From contig CALCBO010000136.1 of NCBI GenBank assembly GCA_937897245.1, positions 1-6,222 on the forward strand: a stretch of 6,222 nt of DNA, in the 5' to 3' direction. The DNA is from an uncultured Caryophanales bacterium. GTDB lineage: Bacteria; Bacillota_I; Bacilli_A; RF39; UBA660. Shown here piece after piece: positions 1 to 5,018 of the stretch. Each line of letters begins with the position of its first letter. Positions within the stretch are counted from its first letter, which is position 1. The position numbers and the translations under genes were made by a program. Under the pieces are notes generated by a model that searched no databases, was not told the DNA's origin, and was given only the letters and a program-made list of their open reading frames with translations.

Positions 1-485
1 CTACTAGCAGTACACAACACATTATCTATTAAAACACCTTTTTTTAATGTATTAATATCATTAACAGTAATTATTCCTTCTAATTTAGCTACATAAACTT
101 TATCTATTTCATTTTTAGGATGCATCATAATATTCGCAAATTCTCCATCATTTGTAAGTATTAAAGCACCGGTTGTATCATAATCAAGTCTACCTACTGG
201 ATATATTCTAGCCTTTGTATTAATTAAATCAACTACCGTTTTTCTATTCTTATCATCACTTACTGCACAAATATAACCTCTAGGTTTATTTAATAAATAA
301 TACTCTTTATCTTCTTTTTCGATAATATTACCATTAACTTCAATCTCATCACTACTATTTACTTTATACCCTAATTCTGTAATTATTACTCCATTTACTT
401 TTACTTTACCATTTATTATTAAATCCTCTGCTTTTCTTCTTGATGTAATACCAGCTTGAGCAATTACTTTCTGTAATCTTTCCAT
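1..485 (-). CDS. rluB: RluB/RsuA-family 16S/23S rRNA pseudouridine synthase, 3' end cut by window edge
   Basis: This enzyme isomerises one uridine in rRNA to pseudouridine in the cytoplasm; RluB acts on helix 80-93 region of 23S rRNA in characterised bacteria. The 161 visible residues begin with an S4 RNA-binding domain (about 1-60, opening MERLQKVIAQAGITSRRKAE), followed by the synthase core with YLLNKPRG (63-70) and the catalytic motif GRLDYDT, whose Asp101 is the expected nucleophile, then LTNDGEFAN. Bacillus RluB is roughly 230-245 residues, so about a third is missing to the left of base 1. The ATG at 485-483 has a GTGGGTGA ribosome site about six bases upstream. The gene has its own promoter just after the terminator of the surface-protein gene, so it is probably a separate transcription unit. 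RsuA (16S target) is the alternative; the S4 domain and N-terminal wording fit Gram-positive RluB better. Confidence 0.93.
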   Translation of the reverse strand, partial: MERLQKVIAQAGITSRRKAEDLIINGKVKVNGVIITELGYKVNSSDEIEVNGNIIEKEDKEYYLLNKPRGYICAVSDDKNRKTVVDLINTKARIYPVGRLDYDTTGALILTNDGEFANIMMHPKNEIDKVYVAKLEGIITVNDINTLKKGVLIDNVLCTAS

Positions 486-513
486 ATTTTTCACCCACTC
501 TTTCTAAATCGGA

Positions 514-542
514 ATTATATCATATTTTTTTTAAAAAGAAAA
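514..542 (-). promoter_or_regulatory. Extended -10 promoter for the pseudouridine synthase gene
   Basis: Reading leftward, TATAAT occupies 519-514 and is preceded by TG and one base (522-520), giving an extended -10 element. A poor -35 (TTTTCT, 542-537) sits 17 bases upstream. The start codon is about 29 bases downstream of the -10. The -35 partly overlaps the upstream gene's terminator stem, so the extended -10 must carry most of the recognition. This is inferred from consensus only. Confidence 0.6.
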
Positions 543-565
543 GGAAGAATCTTTGACTCTTCCTT
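531..565 (-). terminator. Rho-independent terminator of the surface-protein gene
   Basis: Reading leftward, an 11-bp stem (565-555 with 551-541, one G-U pair) closes on a three-base AAA loop and is followed by TTCTTTTT (540-533). It lies about 40 bases past the stop codon of the gene ending at 607. The arms are AAGGAAGAGTC and GATTCTTCCTT. Confidence 0.88.
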
Positions 566-606
566 GGTATTATTAATTCTATATTTATAATCACTTTTTC
601 TATCTA

Positions 607-1308
607 TTAAGCTTGTTCGTAATTTACAGTAAATACAGAAGTTGCACCATTACCATCTTGTCCATTGATAAGTGCCAATTGTGCTTCAGTTGGTAATGTA
701 GTAACACTTGATTTATAAGTAACTGTAACTTTGAAAGTAACACTTGCTCCAGCTGCTAATGTATCTCCAACAGCAACAGCAGTTCCATCATCATAAGTTG
801 CACTATAATCAATGAAGTCTTTAGCAATATTAGTTGCATCTCCATTTAGAGGTCCAACAGTTGAACCAACTACTTTAGCATCTACTGTACCATTATTAGT
901 TAATGTATAATCAAATGTGAATGTATCTCCAGGAACAGATAATAAATGTTTGAAGTAAACATTGTCTCCATCCATCCAAATGATACCACCATTTCCAGGT
1001 GTACAAGTTGTAGGATCAGATGGATCAGTACATTGTTGTGTTCCATCATCTGGAGTTAAATCATCAGGATCTCTTGGTGGAGTTTCATCTTGAGGATTAA
1101 TTGTACATACTTCTCCTTGAGGACAAGAAATTGGATCAGTATCATCAGGACTTAAATCCCAAGTATTTCCTTTAATCTTACTTGTACCATTAATATTTAA
1201 TGTTTGAGATAAAGTTGCAAAACCAACTGTAATTCCTAATAATAGAACTAATAATAATAATACCTTTTTCTTTTTTTCATTTTTTTTCTTTTGTGACACT
1301 TTTGCCAT
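607..1308 (-). CDS. Secreted TasA/camelysin-like surface protein with SipW-type signal peptide
   Basis: A predicted exported protein of 233 residues, exact function unknown. The N-terminus is very basic (Lys-rich, 3-15), followed by a hydrophobic core (16-30, VLLLLVLLLGITVGF) and ATLSQTLNINGTSKIKGNTW, a layout common in SipW-dependent, TasA/camelysin-like proteins of Firmicutes. Residues 52-106 form an Asp/Pro/Thr-rich low-complexity insert with four cysteines (62, 68, 93, 102). The rest (about 107-233) looks like a beta-sandwich, with PGDTFTFDYTLTNNG (126-140) and LAAGASVTFKVTVTY (184-198), as in Ig-like surface domains. The start ATG has a full AGGAGG (1323-1318) nine bases upstream. Its own promoter and strong terminator make it monocistronic. 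Codons are less extremely AT-rich than those of the operon genes, which would fit high expression. No SipW-type peptidase gene or sortase motif is visible here. Confidence 0.72.
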   Translation of the reverse strand: MAKVSQKKKNEKKKKVLLLLVLLLGITVGFATLSQTLNINGTSKIKGNTWDLSPDDTDPISCPQGEVCTINPQDETPPRDPDDLTPDDGTQQCTDPSDPTTCTPGNGGIIWMDGDNVYFKHLLSVPGDTFTFDYTLTNNGTVDAKVVGSTVGPLNGDATNIAKDFIDYSATYDDGTAVAVGDTLAAGASVTFKVTVTYKSSVTTLPTEAQLALINGQDGNGATSVFTVNYEQA

Positions 1309-1336
1309 AAAATATTTCCTCCTTATCTTTAATTTA

Positions 1337-1364
1337 ATTCTATCACATTTTTTTATTTTGTCAC
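1337..1364 (-). promoter_or_regulatory. Promoter of the surface-protein gene (extended -10)
   Basis: Reading leftward, GTGACA (1364-1359) and TAGAAT (1342-1337) are 16 bases apart, and the -10 is preceded by TG plus one base (1345-1343). The expected start of transcription near 1330 leaves a short leader that contains the AGGAGG at 1323-1318. Both elements are one or two bases off consensus. Confidence 0.65.
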
Positions 1365-1387
1365 CAGTTCTTTAACATTTTTCTAAT
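1358..1387 (+). promoter_or_regulatory. Candidate promoter of the tyrosine-rich protein gene (weak)
   Basis: TTGTCA (1358-1363) is followed after 18 bases by TCTAAT (1382-1387). The -35 would share its bases with the -35 of the divergent surface-protein promoter. It would give a leader of roughly 80 bases, rich in A tracts. The -10 lacks the highly conserved A at position 2, so this is only a candidate. The rest of the 1309-1475 gap holds T and A tracts and a 6-bp inverted repeat (ATGTGT 1401-1406, ACACAT 1431-1436), but no gene. Confidence 0.25.
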
Positions 1388-1475
1388 TTTTTTTAATTAG
1401 ATGTGTAAAACATGTCAAACAAAAAAAATAACACATTTCTTGATTTTATCATATATTATAAGGAAGGAGGCATAT

Positions 1476-1727
1476 ATGTATACAAATTACCCTACTCAAA
1501 ATTTCAACTATAATTCTTATCAAACTTATCCTTATTCACAAAATTCAAATGATGAAAGATTTCTCTTAGCTCCATTTTTATTTGGAGGCTTAGCTGGTAC
1601 TGCCTTAGGTTATGGAATAGCTAGTAATAATCAATATAATAATCAACCCTATCCTATACCTTTTTACCCAGTCTATCAATCATATCCTATTTATCCTACT
1701 TATTCCAGCAATAACTACTATTATTAA
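1476..1727 (+). CDS. Tyrosine-rich small protein with central glycine-zipper hydrophobic segment
   Basis: An 83-residue protein with no function I recognise. Seventeen residues are Tyr, with many Asn, Gln and Pro; there is no Cys or Lys and only one Arg. The N-terminal arm (1-28) is Tyr/Asn/Gln-rich. Residues 29-49 are hydrophobic, with Gly37, Gly41 and Gly45 in GxxxG spacing, which suits membrane insertion or tight helix packing. The C-terminal tail has Tyr at 64, 67, 70, 73 and 76, then ends in three Tyr. An in-frame ATG 25 codons upstream (1401) exists, but the ATG at 1476 is preceded by AAGGAGG (1464-1470) five bases away, and the upstream extension lacks a ribosome site, so 1476 is chosen. 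Small Tyr/Pro-rich proteins with a Gly-rich hydrophobic centre occur in Bacilli and Clostridia, some annotated as spore coat or surface proteins; nothing here proves that role. It is the only plus-strand gene and overlaps the kinase tail to tail. Confidence 0.72.
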   Translation: MYTNYPTQNFNYNSYQTYPYSQNSNDERFLLAPFLFGGLAGTALGYGIASNNQYNNQPYPIPFYPVYQSYPIYPTYSSNNYYY

Positions 1728-2367
1728 AAGTCCTAGGACTTTTTTTTGGTATTGACACTTCTATTCTAGTTCCCAATCCTTTTTTAGAATAATACTTAAT
1801 ATCTCCCCCATGTTCTAATACATTATCCATAATACAATTAAAACCTAACCCATTACCATTCTTTTTAGTTGTATAATATTTATCTTTCATCTTTTTTTCT
1901 ACTTCACTATCCATCCCACATCCATTATCAGTAATAATAAAACAATATGTATCATCTTTTTCTATAATATCAATAACTACTAATAGTTTATCCACATCTT
2001 TTGCTTCATATGCATTTTTTAATAAATTTATAATCATTCTTTTCAAATGATTATAATCCCCTTCTATATAATAATGACATTTATTAGGTAATAATATAAT
2101 TCTACTATTATGTTTAATAAAGAAAGGATTTAATAAATCTACTATATCTTTTAATAAAATCATTAAATCTACTTTTTCTTTATTTAATACCATATAATCT
2201 GTAAGTATCATTATACTTCTATCTATTTCCTTTTTTATTATTTCAAAATATCTATTATTATCTTTATCTTTTAATAACATCTCTAAATATCCTTTACATA
2301 TTGTTAGGGGATTTTTTACTTCATGAGCTAATTGTTGAAATTCATCTATACTAATCATCTTATCCAT
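1696..2367 (-). CDS. Short soluble sensor-less histidine kinase
   Basis: A two-component histidine kinase core of 223 residues that would autophosphorylate on His and pass phosphate to an unidentified response regulator. The H-box is AHEVKNPLT with phospho-acceptor His15. The ATPase domain shows the N-box NLLKNAYEA (Asn118), G1 DNGCGMD (147-153), the F-box KYYTTKKN and G2 GNGLGF (171-176). There is no transmembrane segment and no PAS, GAF or other sensor domain ahead of the H-box, so it is probably cytoplasmic. The core resembles the catalytic half of KinB/NtrB-type kinases. The start ATG is preceded by GGTGA (2377-2373) five bases upstream; an internal ATG at codon 4 is possible. The family usually ends near VSIPKK (204-209); here 14 more residues follow, encoded by the terminator and end of the convergent gene. 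No response regulator is adjacent. It follows the EIIB-like gene's terminator and no convincing own promoter was found. Confidence 0.88.
   Translation of the reverse strand: MDKMISIDEFQQLAHEVKNPLTICKGYLEMLLKDKDNNRYFEIIKKEIDRSIMILTDYMVLNKEKVDLMILLKDIVDLLNPFFIKHNSRIILLPNKCHYYIEGDYNHLKRMIINLLKNAYEAKDVDKLLVVIDIIEKDDTYCFIITDNGCGMDSEVEKKMKDKYYTTKKNGNGLGFNCIMDNVLEHGGDIKYYSKKGLGTRIEVSIPKKSPRTFNNSSYCWNK
1726..1747 (+). terminator. Terminator of the tyrosine-rich protein gene, inside the kinase 3' coding end
   Basis: An 18-base perfect palindrome AAAAGTCCTAGGACTTTT (1726-1743) starts at the stop codon and is followed by more T (T run 1740-1747). The stem is 7 bp with a CTAG loop. On the minus strand the same stem is followed by only TTTTAATAATAG, so it may act weakly in that direction as well, inside the kinase reading frame. 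Confidence 0.85.
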
Positions 2368-2415
2368 TTATATCACCACATACAGTATATCTTATTAATA
2401 TAGAATATTTTGTCG

Positions 2416-2438
2416 AAAAAAAAGACCGAAGTCATTTT
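2416..2438 (-). terminator. UUCG-tetraloop terminator after the EIIB-like gene
   Basis: Reading leftward, GAC (2433-2431), TTCG (2430-2427) and GTC (2426-2424) form a C(UUCG)G-capped stem followed by eight T (2423-2416). Flanking AAAA/TTTT can extend the stem past one U-U mismatch. The 5' arm includes the stop codon TGA (2434-2432) of the EIIB-like gene. It is the first convincing terminator for the whole ybeY-to-EIIB run of genes. Confidence 0.85.
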
Positions 2439-2746
2439 ATTTCATCAATATATTTTTTTAATTGTTTAGATTCAGATCCTAATATTATTTTTAATTGATT
2501 ATCTATTTCTACAATCCCTTTAGCGCCTAATTTCTGTATTCCTTCTTTATTAGCTTTAGAAACATCTTTTAAGGTTACTTTAAATCTTGACATATTAGTC
2601 TCTGTATTAATAATATTATCTTTTCCTCCTAATAATTCTACTAACTTATTAAAATCTAATCCTGCGTCTTTCTTTGTTGCTTTTAATATAGCTAATAAAA
2701 CTACTAATAGTACTACTCCTATTATAATATACTCTAAATAATTCAT
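2432..2746 (-). CDS. Membrane-anchored PTS EIIB-like protein lacking the active-site cysteine
   Basis: A 104-residue protein: one N-terminal membrane helix (about 5-22, IIIGVVLLVVLLAILKA) followed by a domain (about 31-103) that matches the glucose-type EIIB fold of the sugar phosphotransferase system. The recognisable parts are LVELLGGKDNI (35-45), RFKVTLKD (54-61), IQKLGAKGIVEIDNQLKIILG (70-90) and the closing helix. In catalytic EIIB the pattern is NI-x5-C-x-TR; here the cysteine position is Asn51, followed by MSR, so it cannot carry phosphate by the normal route. Sugar transport is therefore unlikely; a structural or regulatory role is inferred. No EIIC or EIIA gene is present. The start ATG has GGTGA (2755-2751) four bases upstream. 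It follows recO by 47 bases with no terminator between them, so it probably belongs to the same transcript. Confidence 0.82.
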   Translation of the reverse strand: MNYLEYIIIGVVLLVVLLAILKATKKDAGLDFNKLVELLGGKDNIINTETNMSRFKVTLKDVSKANKEGIQKLGAKGIVEIDNQLKIILGSESKQLKKYIDEIK

Positions 2747-2793
2747 ATCATCACCAAGTTAATTATATATTATTTTATCAAAAAAGAAAACCC

Positions 2794-3534
2794 CTATGTA
2801 TTAATCTGCTCAATCTTCTTCATAAAATCTTTACTTTTCATATACAACCCTGTATATCTATCATAATAATCATCTAAGAATCGATTAATCTCTCGCATTA
2901 CTTCCCTACTTACATCTAATTTTTGAATATTCTTTATATCTACATAATATAATAGTCTTATCATTTTAATTGTTTTCTCACTAACTAATTCTTCATTCTG
3001 ATAACAATTCTTACATATATATCCGCCAGCTGAACTTGATAATGTTACTATTTGTTTATTACTTCCACACATACTACAACTATCTATACTAGGCATTACT
3101 CCTAAATATTCTAATAATTTTACTTCTAAGATTGCGGTTAAAATAGCTGGATCTAATCCTTCTTCTATTTTTACTAAAGTATCTTTTAATAAATCAAATA
3201 TTAAAACATCATCATTCTGTTTAATTACTTGATATACTAAATCTAATATATATGAAGAATAAGATATTCTCTCTAAATCCATTATTATATTAGAAAAGGA
3301 ATTAATAACATCTACTCCTATCAAGGTTGATAAACCATTTGGCTTATAATATACATGAAATGTTCCATATAATAGTTTCCTACTAACTCCTCTTAATTTA
3401 CTTTTCATGCCTCTACAACCTTTAGACATTACTCCTATTAATCCATATTCTTTGGTTAAAATATTAAGTATCTTACTAGATTCACTATAATTAGTCTCAC
3501 TTATTATAATTCCTTCAAAGCTTTCAATCTTCAT
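2794..3534 (-). CDS. recO: DNA repair protein RecO
   Basis: RecO mediates RecA loading and strand annealing with RecR in the RecFOR recombinational-repair pathway. The 246-residue product has the N-terminal OB fold (about 1-80, starting with MKIESFEGIIISETNYSESS, including YGLIGVMSKGCRGMKSKL) and the helical C-terminal domain. The zinc-finger cysteines are intact at 153, 156, 174 and 177 (CSMC and CKNC). Bacillus RecO is about 255 residues, so the length is normal. A longer frame opening with GTG at 3546 exists, but the ATG at 3534 matches the family start and has GGTGA (3544-3540) five bases upstream. It begins 14 bases after the membrane-anchored protein gene and keeps the usual place downstream of era and yqzL. 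There is no clear terminator after its TAG. Confidence 0.95.
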   Translation of the reverse strand: MKIESFEGIIISETNYSESSKILNILTKEYGLIGVMSKGCRGMKSKLRGVSRKLLYGTFHVYYKPNGLSTLIGVDVINSFSNIIMDLERISYSSYILDLVYQVIKQNDDVLIFDLLKDTLVKIEEGLDPAILTAILEVKLLEYLGVMPSIDSCSMCGSNKQIVTLSSSAGGYICKNCYQNEELVSEKTIKMIRLLYYVDIKNIQKLDVSREVMREINRFLDDYYDRYTGLYMKSKDFMKKIEQINT

Positions 3535-3548
3535 GTCTATCACCACAT

Positions 3549-3998
3549 TTACTTTTTAACTTTATAATAGTACCAATTACTCCTTATTTTAGCAGTAATT
3601 CCTTCACTACCATTACTATCAGACCACATCCATTTATCTCCACCTAATTCTAATAAGTCTAAACTAACATTTTTAAAACTCTCTGCTCTATCTACCACTG
3701 AGTAATAAAAACCATATTCTATATTCTTATCTTTTTTATAAGTAAACTGAACAATAGTATCATGCTTATCTCCTGCTTCATATACTTCTATTTTACTAAT
3801 ATGTTCTGGATACACTCCTTTATTACCTTTCATATAATTGGATGCTAATTCATCTAATTCTTTATAATTATTATTTACATATTTAGTAATATCTTCTAAA
3901 TTTTTATTTTTTTGAAAATGTACAATTCCAAATACTAATACTCCACTAGCTATTATCCCTAACATTACTAGATTTTTTATCATATCGTTCTTTTTCAT
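3549..3998 (-). CDS. Uncharacterised membrane-anchored protein between yqzL and recO
   Basis: The function is unknown. The 149-residue product has one hydrophobic helix (about 9-28, NLVMLGIIASGVLVFGIVHF) after a short basic N-terminus, then a probable extracytoplasmic domain. Distinctive wording is VQFTYKKD, YGFYYS (95-100), DKWMWSD (121-127) and a terminal KIRSNWYYYK (137-146). From memory this pattern (YGFYYS ... W-W ... NWYYY) recurs in small hypothetical secreted or membrane proteins of Clostridia and related Firmicutes, but I know of no assigned role. There is no lipobox cysteine. ATG 3998 is preferred because TAAGGGTGA lies about six bases upstream; GTG 4007 and ATG 4004 are alternatives in the same frame. 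It overlaps the 3' end of yqzL by 53 bp in another frame and ends 14 bases before recO, so it looks translationally coupled within the operon. Confidence 0.75.
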   Translation of the reverse strand: MKKNDMIKNLVMLGIIASGVLVFGIVHFQKNKNLEDITKYVNNNYKELDELASNYMKGNKGVYPEHISKIEVYEAGDKHDTIVQFTYKKDKNIEYGFYYSVVDRAESFKNVSLDLLELGGDKWMWSDSNGSEGITAKIRSNWYYYKVKK

Positions 3999-4086
3999 CT
4001 GCATCACCCTTAATCTTTTTCCATAAATTATAATATGAAATATTCCCAGTTTTTTGAAATAATTCCCATAATATATCTAAATTCAT
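3946..4086 (-). CDS. yqzL: YqzL-family small protein
   Basis: A 46-residue product beginning MNLDILWELFQKTGNISYYN and continuing LWKKIKGDADEKERYD. The opening (Trp, two aromatic/hydrophobic turns, then F-x-KTGN/S-I-x-x-Y-x-L-x-K) matches the YqzL family, which in Bacillus is about 47 residues and lies between era and recO, exactly as here. Its function is not established. ATG 4086 has GAGGTGA (4097-4091) at good spacing. The last 53 bp overlap the next gene in a different frame. The ribosome site is part of an 8-bp inverted repeat that begins just after the era stop codon, so its translation may depend on era translation. Confidence 0.82.
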   Translation of the reverse strand: MNLDILWELFQKTGNISYYNLWKKIKGDADEKERYDKKSSNVRDNS

Positions 4087-4087
4087 C

Positions 4088-4117
4088 TAATCACCTCTAT
4101 TTATATATTGGTGATTA
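4088..4117 (-). promoter_or_regulatory. Hairpin that can hide the yqzL ribosome-binding site
   Basis: Reading leftward, TAATCACC (4117-4110) is perfectly complementary to GGTGATTA (4095-4088), which is the Shine-Dalgarno segment of yqzL. The 14-base loop is AT-rich. The upstream arm mimics the anti-Shine-Dalgarno part of 16S rRNA. The structure begins about 10 bases after the era stop codon, so a ribosome finishing era would be expected to open it. No U tract follows, so it is not a terminator. Confidence 0.55.
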
Positions 4118-4127
4118 TTATTATTTT

Positions 4128-5018
4128 TTATTCATCTTCATCTTTTAATCCTAATTCTAAAAAGTATCTCTCTTCATCTCTCCAATTCTTTATTGTTTTA
4201 ACATAAGTCTCTAAAAATACTTTTTTACCTAAAAATTTCTCCATATCACTTCTAGCTCTAATTCCTATTTCTTTTAATAAAGCTCCTTGCTTACCAATTA
4301 TTATTTTCTTTAAATTAGCTCTATCTACTACTATTAATACTTGGATATGTACTAAATCTTTTTTTTCTTCATAATTTTCTACATAACAAGTAACTGTATG
4401 TGGAACTTCATCATGTGTTAACTCTAATACTTTTTCTCTTACAAATTCAGCCATAATAAATCTTGTAGTTACATTAGTTAACTCTTCTTCTGAAAATATC
4501 TTATCTCCATCTTCTAATTGCTTCTTTATACAATTAATTAATAAAGATATATTATCATTCTTTCTAGCTGAAATTGGAATAATCTCACTAAAATCATATA
4601 ATTCTTTTAATTTACTTATATCTTCTAATAACTTTTCTTTATTCTTAACTAAATCTATTTTATTTAATAATAGAAAGACTGGTACTCCTTTATCTTTTAT
4701 TCTATCTAAGATAAATTGATCTCCCTTACCAAATCCTTTATTAATATCAATCAAGAATAATATTACATCTACTCCTTCTGTATTATTATAAGCTTTTTTA
4801 TTCATTAAATTTCCTAATCTATTACTTGGTTTATGTATTCCTGGTGTATCTACAAATACAATTTGTGAATCATCATCATTATATATTCCTTGTATAACAT
4901 TACGTGTTGTCCCACTAACATCTGAAGTAATAGCTAATTTCATTCCTAATATTTGATTTAATAAAGTACTTTTTCCTACATTTGGTCTTCCTACTAAACT
5001 AACAAATCCACATTTCAT
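4128..5018 (-). CDS. era: GTPase Era
   Basis: Era is an essential GTPase that binds the 3' end of 16S rRNA and helps 30S subunit maturation. The 296-residue product (301 in Bacillus and E. coli) has G1 GRPNVGKS (10-17), G2 TTRNVIQG (37-44), G3 DTPG (57-60), G4 NKID (119-122) and G5 SARK (150-153), followed by the linker FIMAEFVREKVLELTHDEVPH and the C-terminal KH domain with IGKQG (241-245). All nucleotide-binding motifs are intact. The reading frame stays open to 5099, but ATG 5018 matches the family start (MKCGFVSLVG) and has GGAGAGGAAG upstream. Its ATG overlaps the cdd stop as ATGA, indicating translational coupling. A yqzL homologue follows, as in Bacillus, 41 bases after the stop. Confidence 0.97.
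   Translation of the reverse strand: MKCGFVSLVGRPNVGKSTLLNQILGMKLAITSDVSGTTRNVIQGIYNDDDSQIVFVDTPGIHKPSNRLGNLMNKKAYNNTEGVDVILFLIDINKGFGKGDQFILDRIKDKGVPVFLLLNKIDLVKNKEKLLEDISKLKELYDFSEIIPISARKNDNISLLINCIKKQLEDGDKIFSEEELTNVTTRFIMAEFVREKVLELTHDEVPHTVTCYVENYEEKKDLVHIQVLIVVDRANLKKIIIGKQGALLKEIGIRARSDMEKFLGKKVFLETYVKTIKNWRDEERYFLELGLKDEDE

Noticed and set aside
1264..1299. Poly-A tracts in the Lys-rich start of the surface-protein gene as a phase-variation switch
   Set aside because: The longest run is only eight bases, lysine-rich signal peptides in AT-rich genomes give such runs routinely, and the frame is intact.
1430..1458. Sporulation sigma-K-like promoter (AACA, 16 bases, CATATATTA) ahead of the tyrosine-rich gene
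   Set aside because: The pattern fits, but transcription would start inside the ribosome site, the region is so AT-rich that chance matches are likely, and nothing else in the window shows that the organism sporulates.
1401..1475. N-terminal extension of the tyrosine-rich protein from ATG 1401
   Set aside because: No ribosome site precedes 1401 and the extra 25 residues have unrelated composition, while ATG 1476 has AAGGAGG at ideal spacing.
2762..2790. TATAAT (2767-2762) as a promoter for the EIIB-like gene
   Set aside because: The implied start would fall in the ribosome site, and the only -35 at the right distance is the poor TTTTCT; co-transcription with recO is simpler.
2775..2796. Terminator after recO (GGGGTTTTCTTTTTT)
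   Set aside because: The T-rich run is not preceded by any stem that I can pair.
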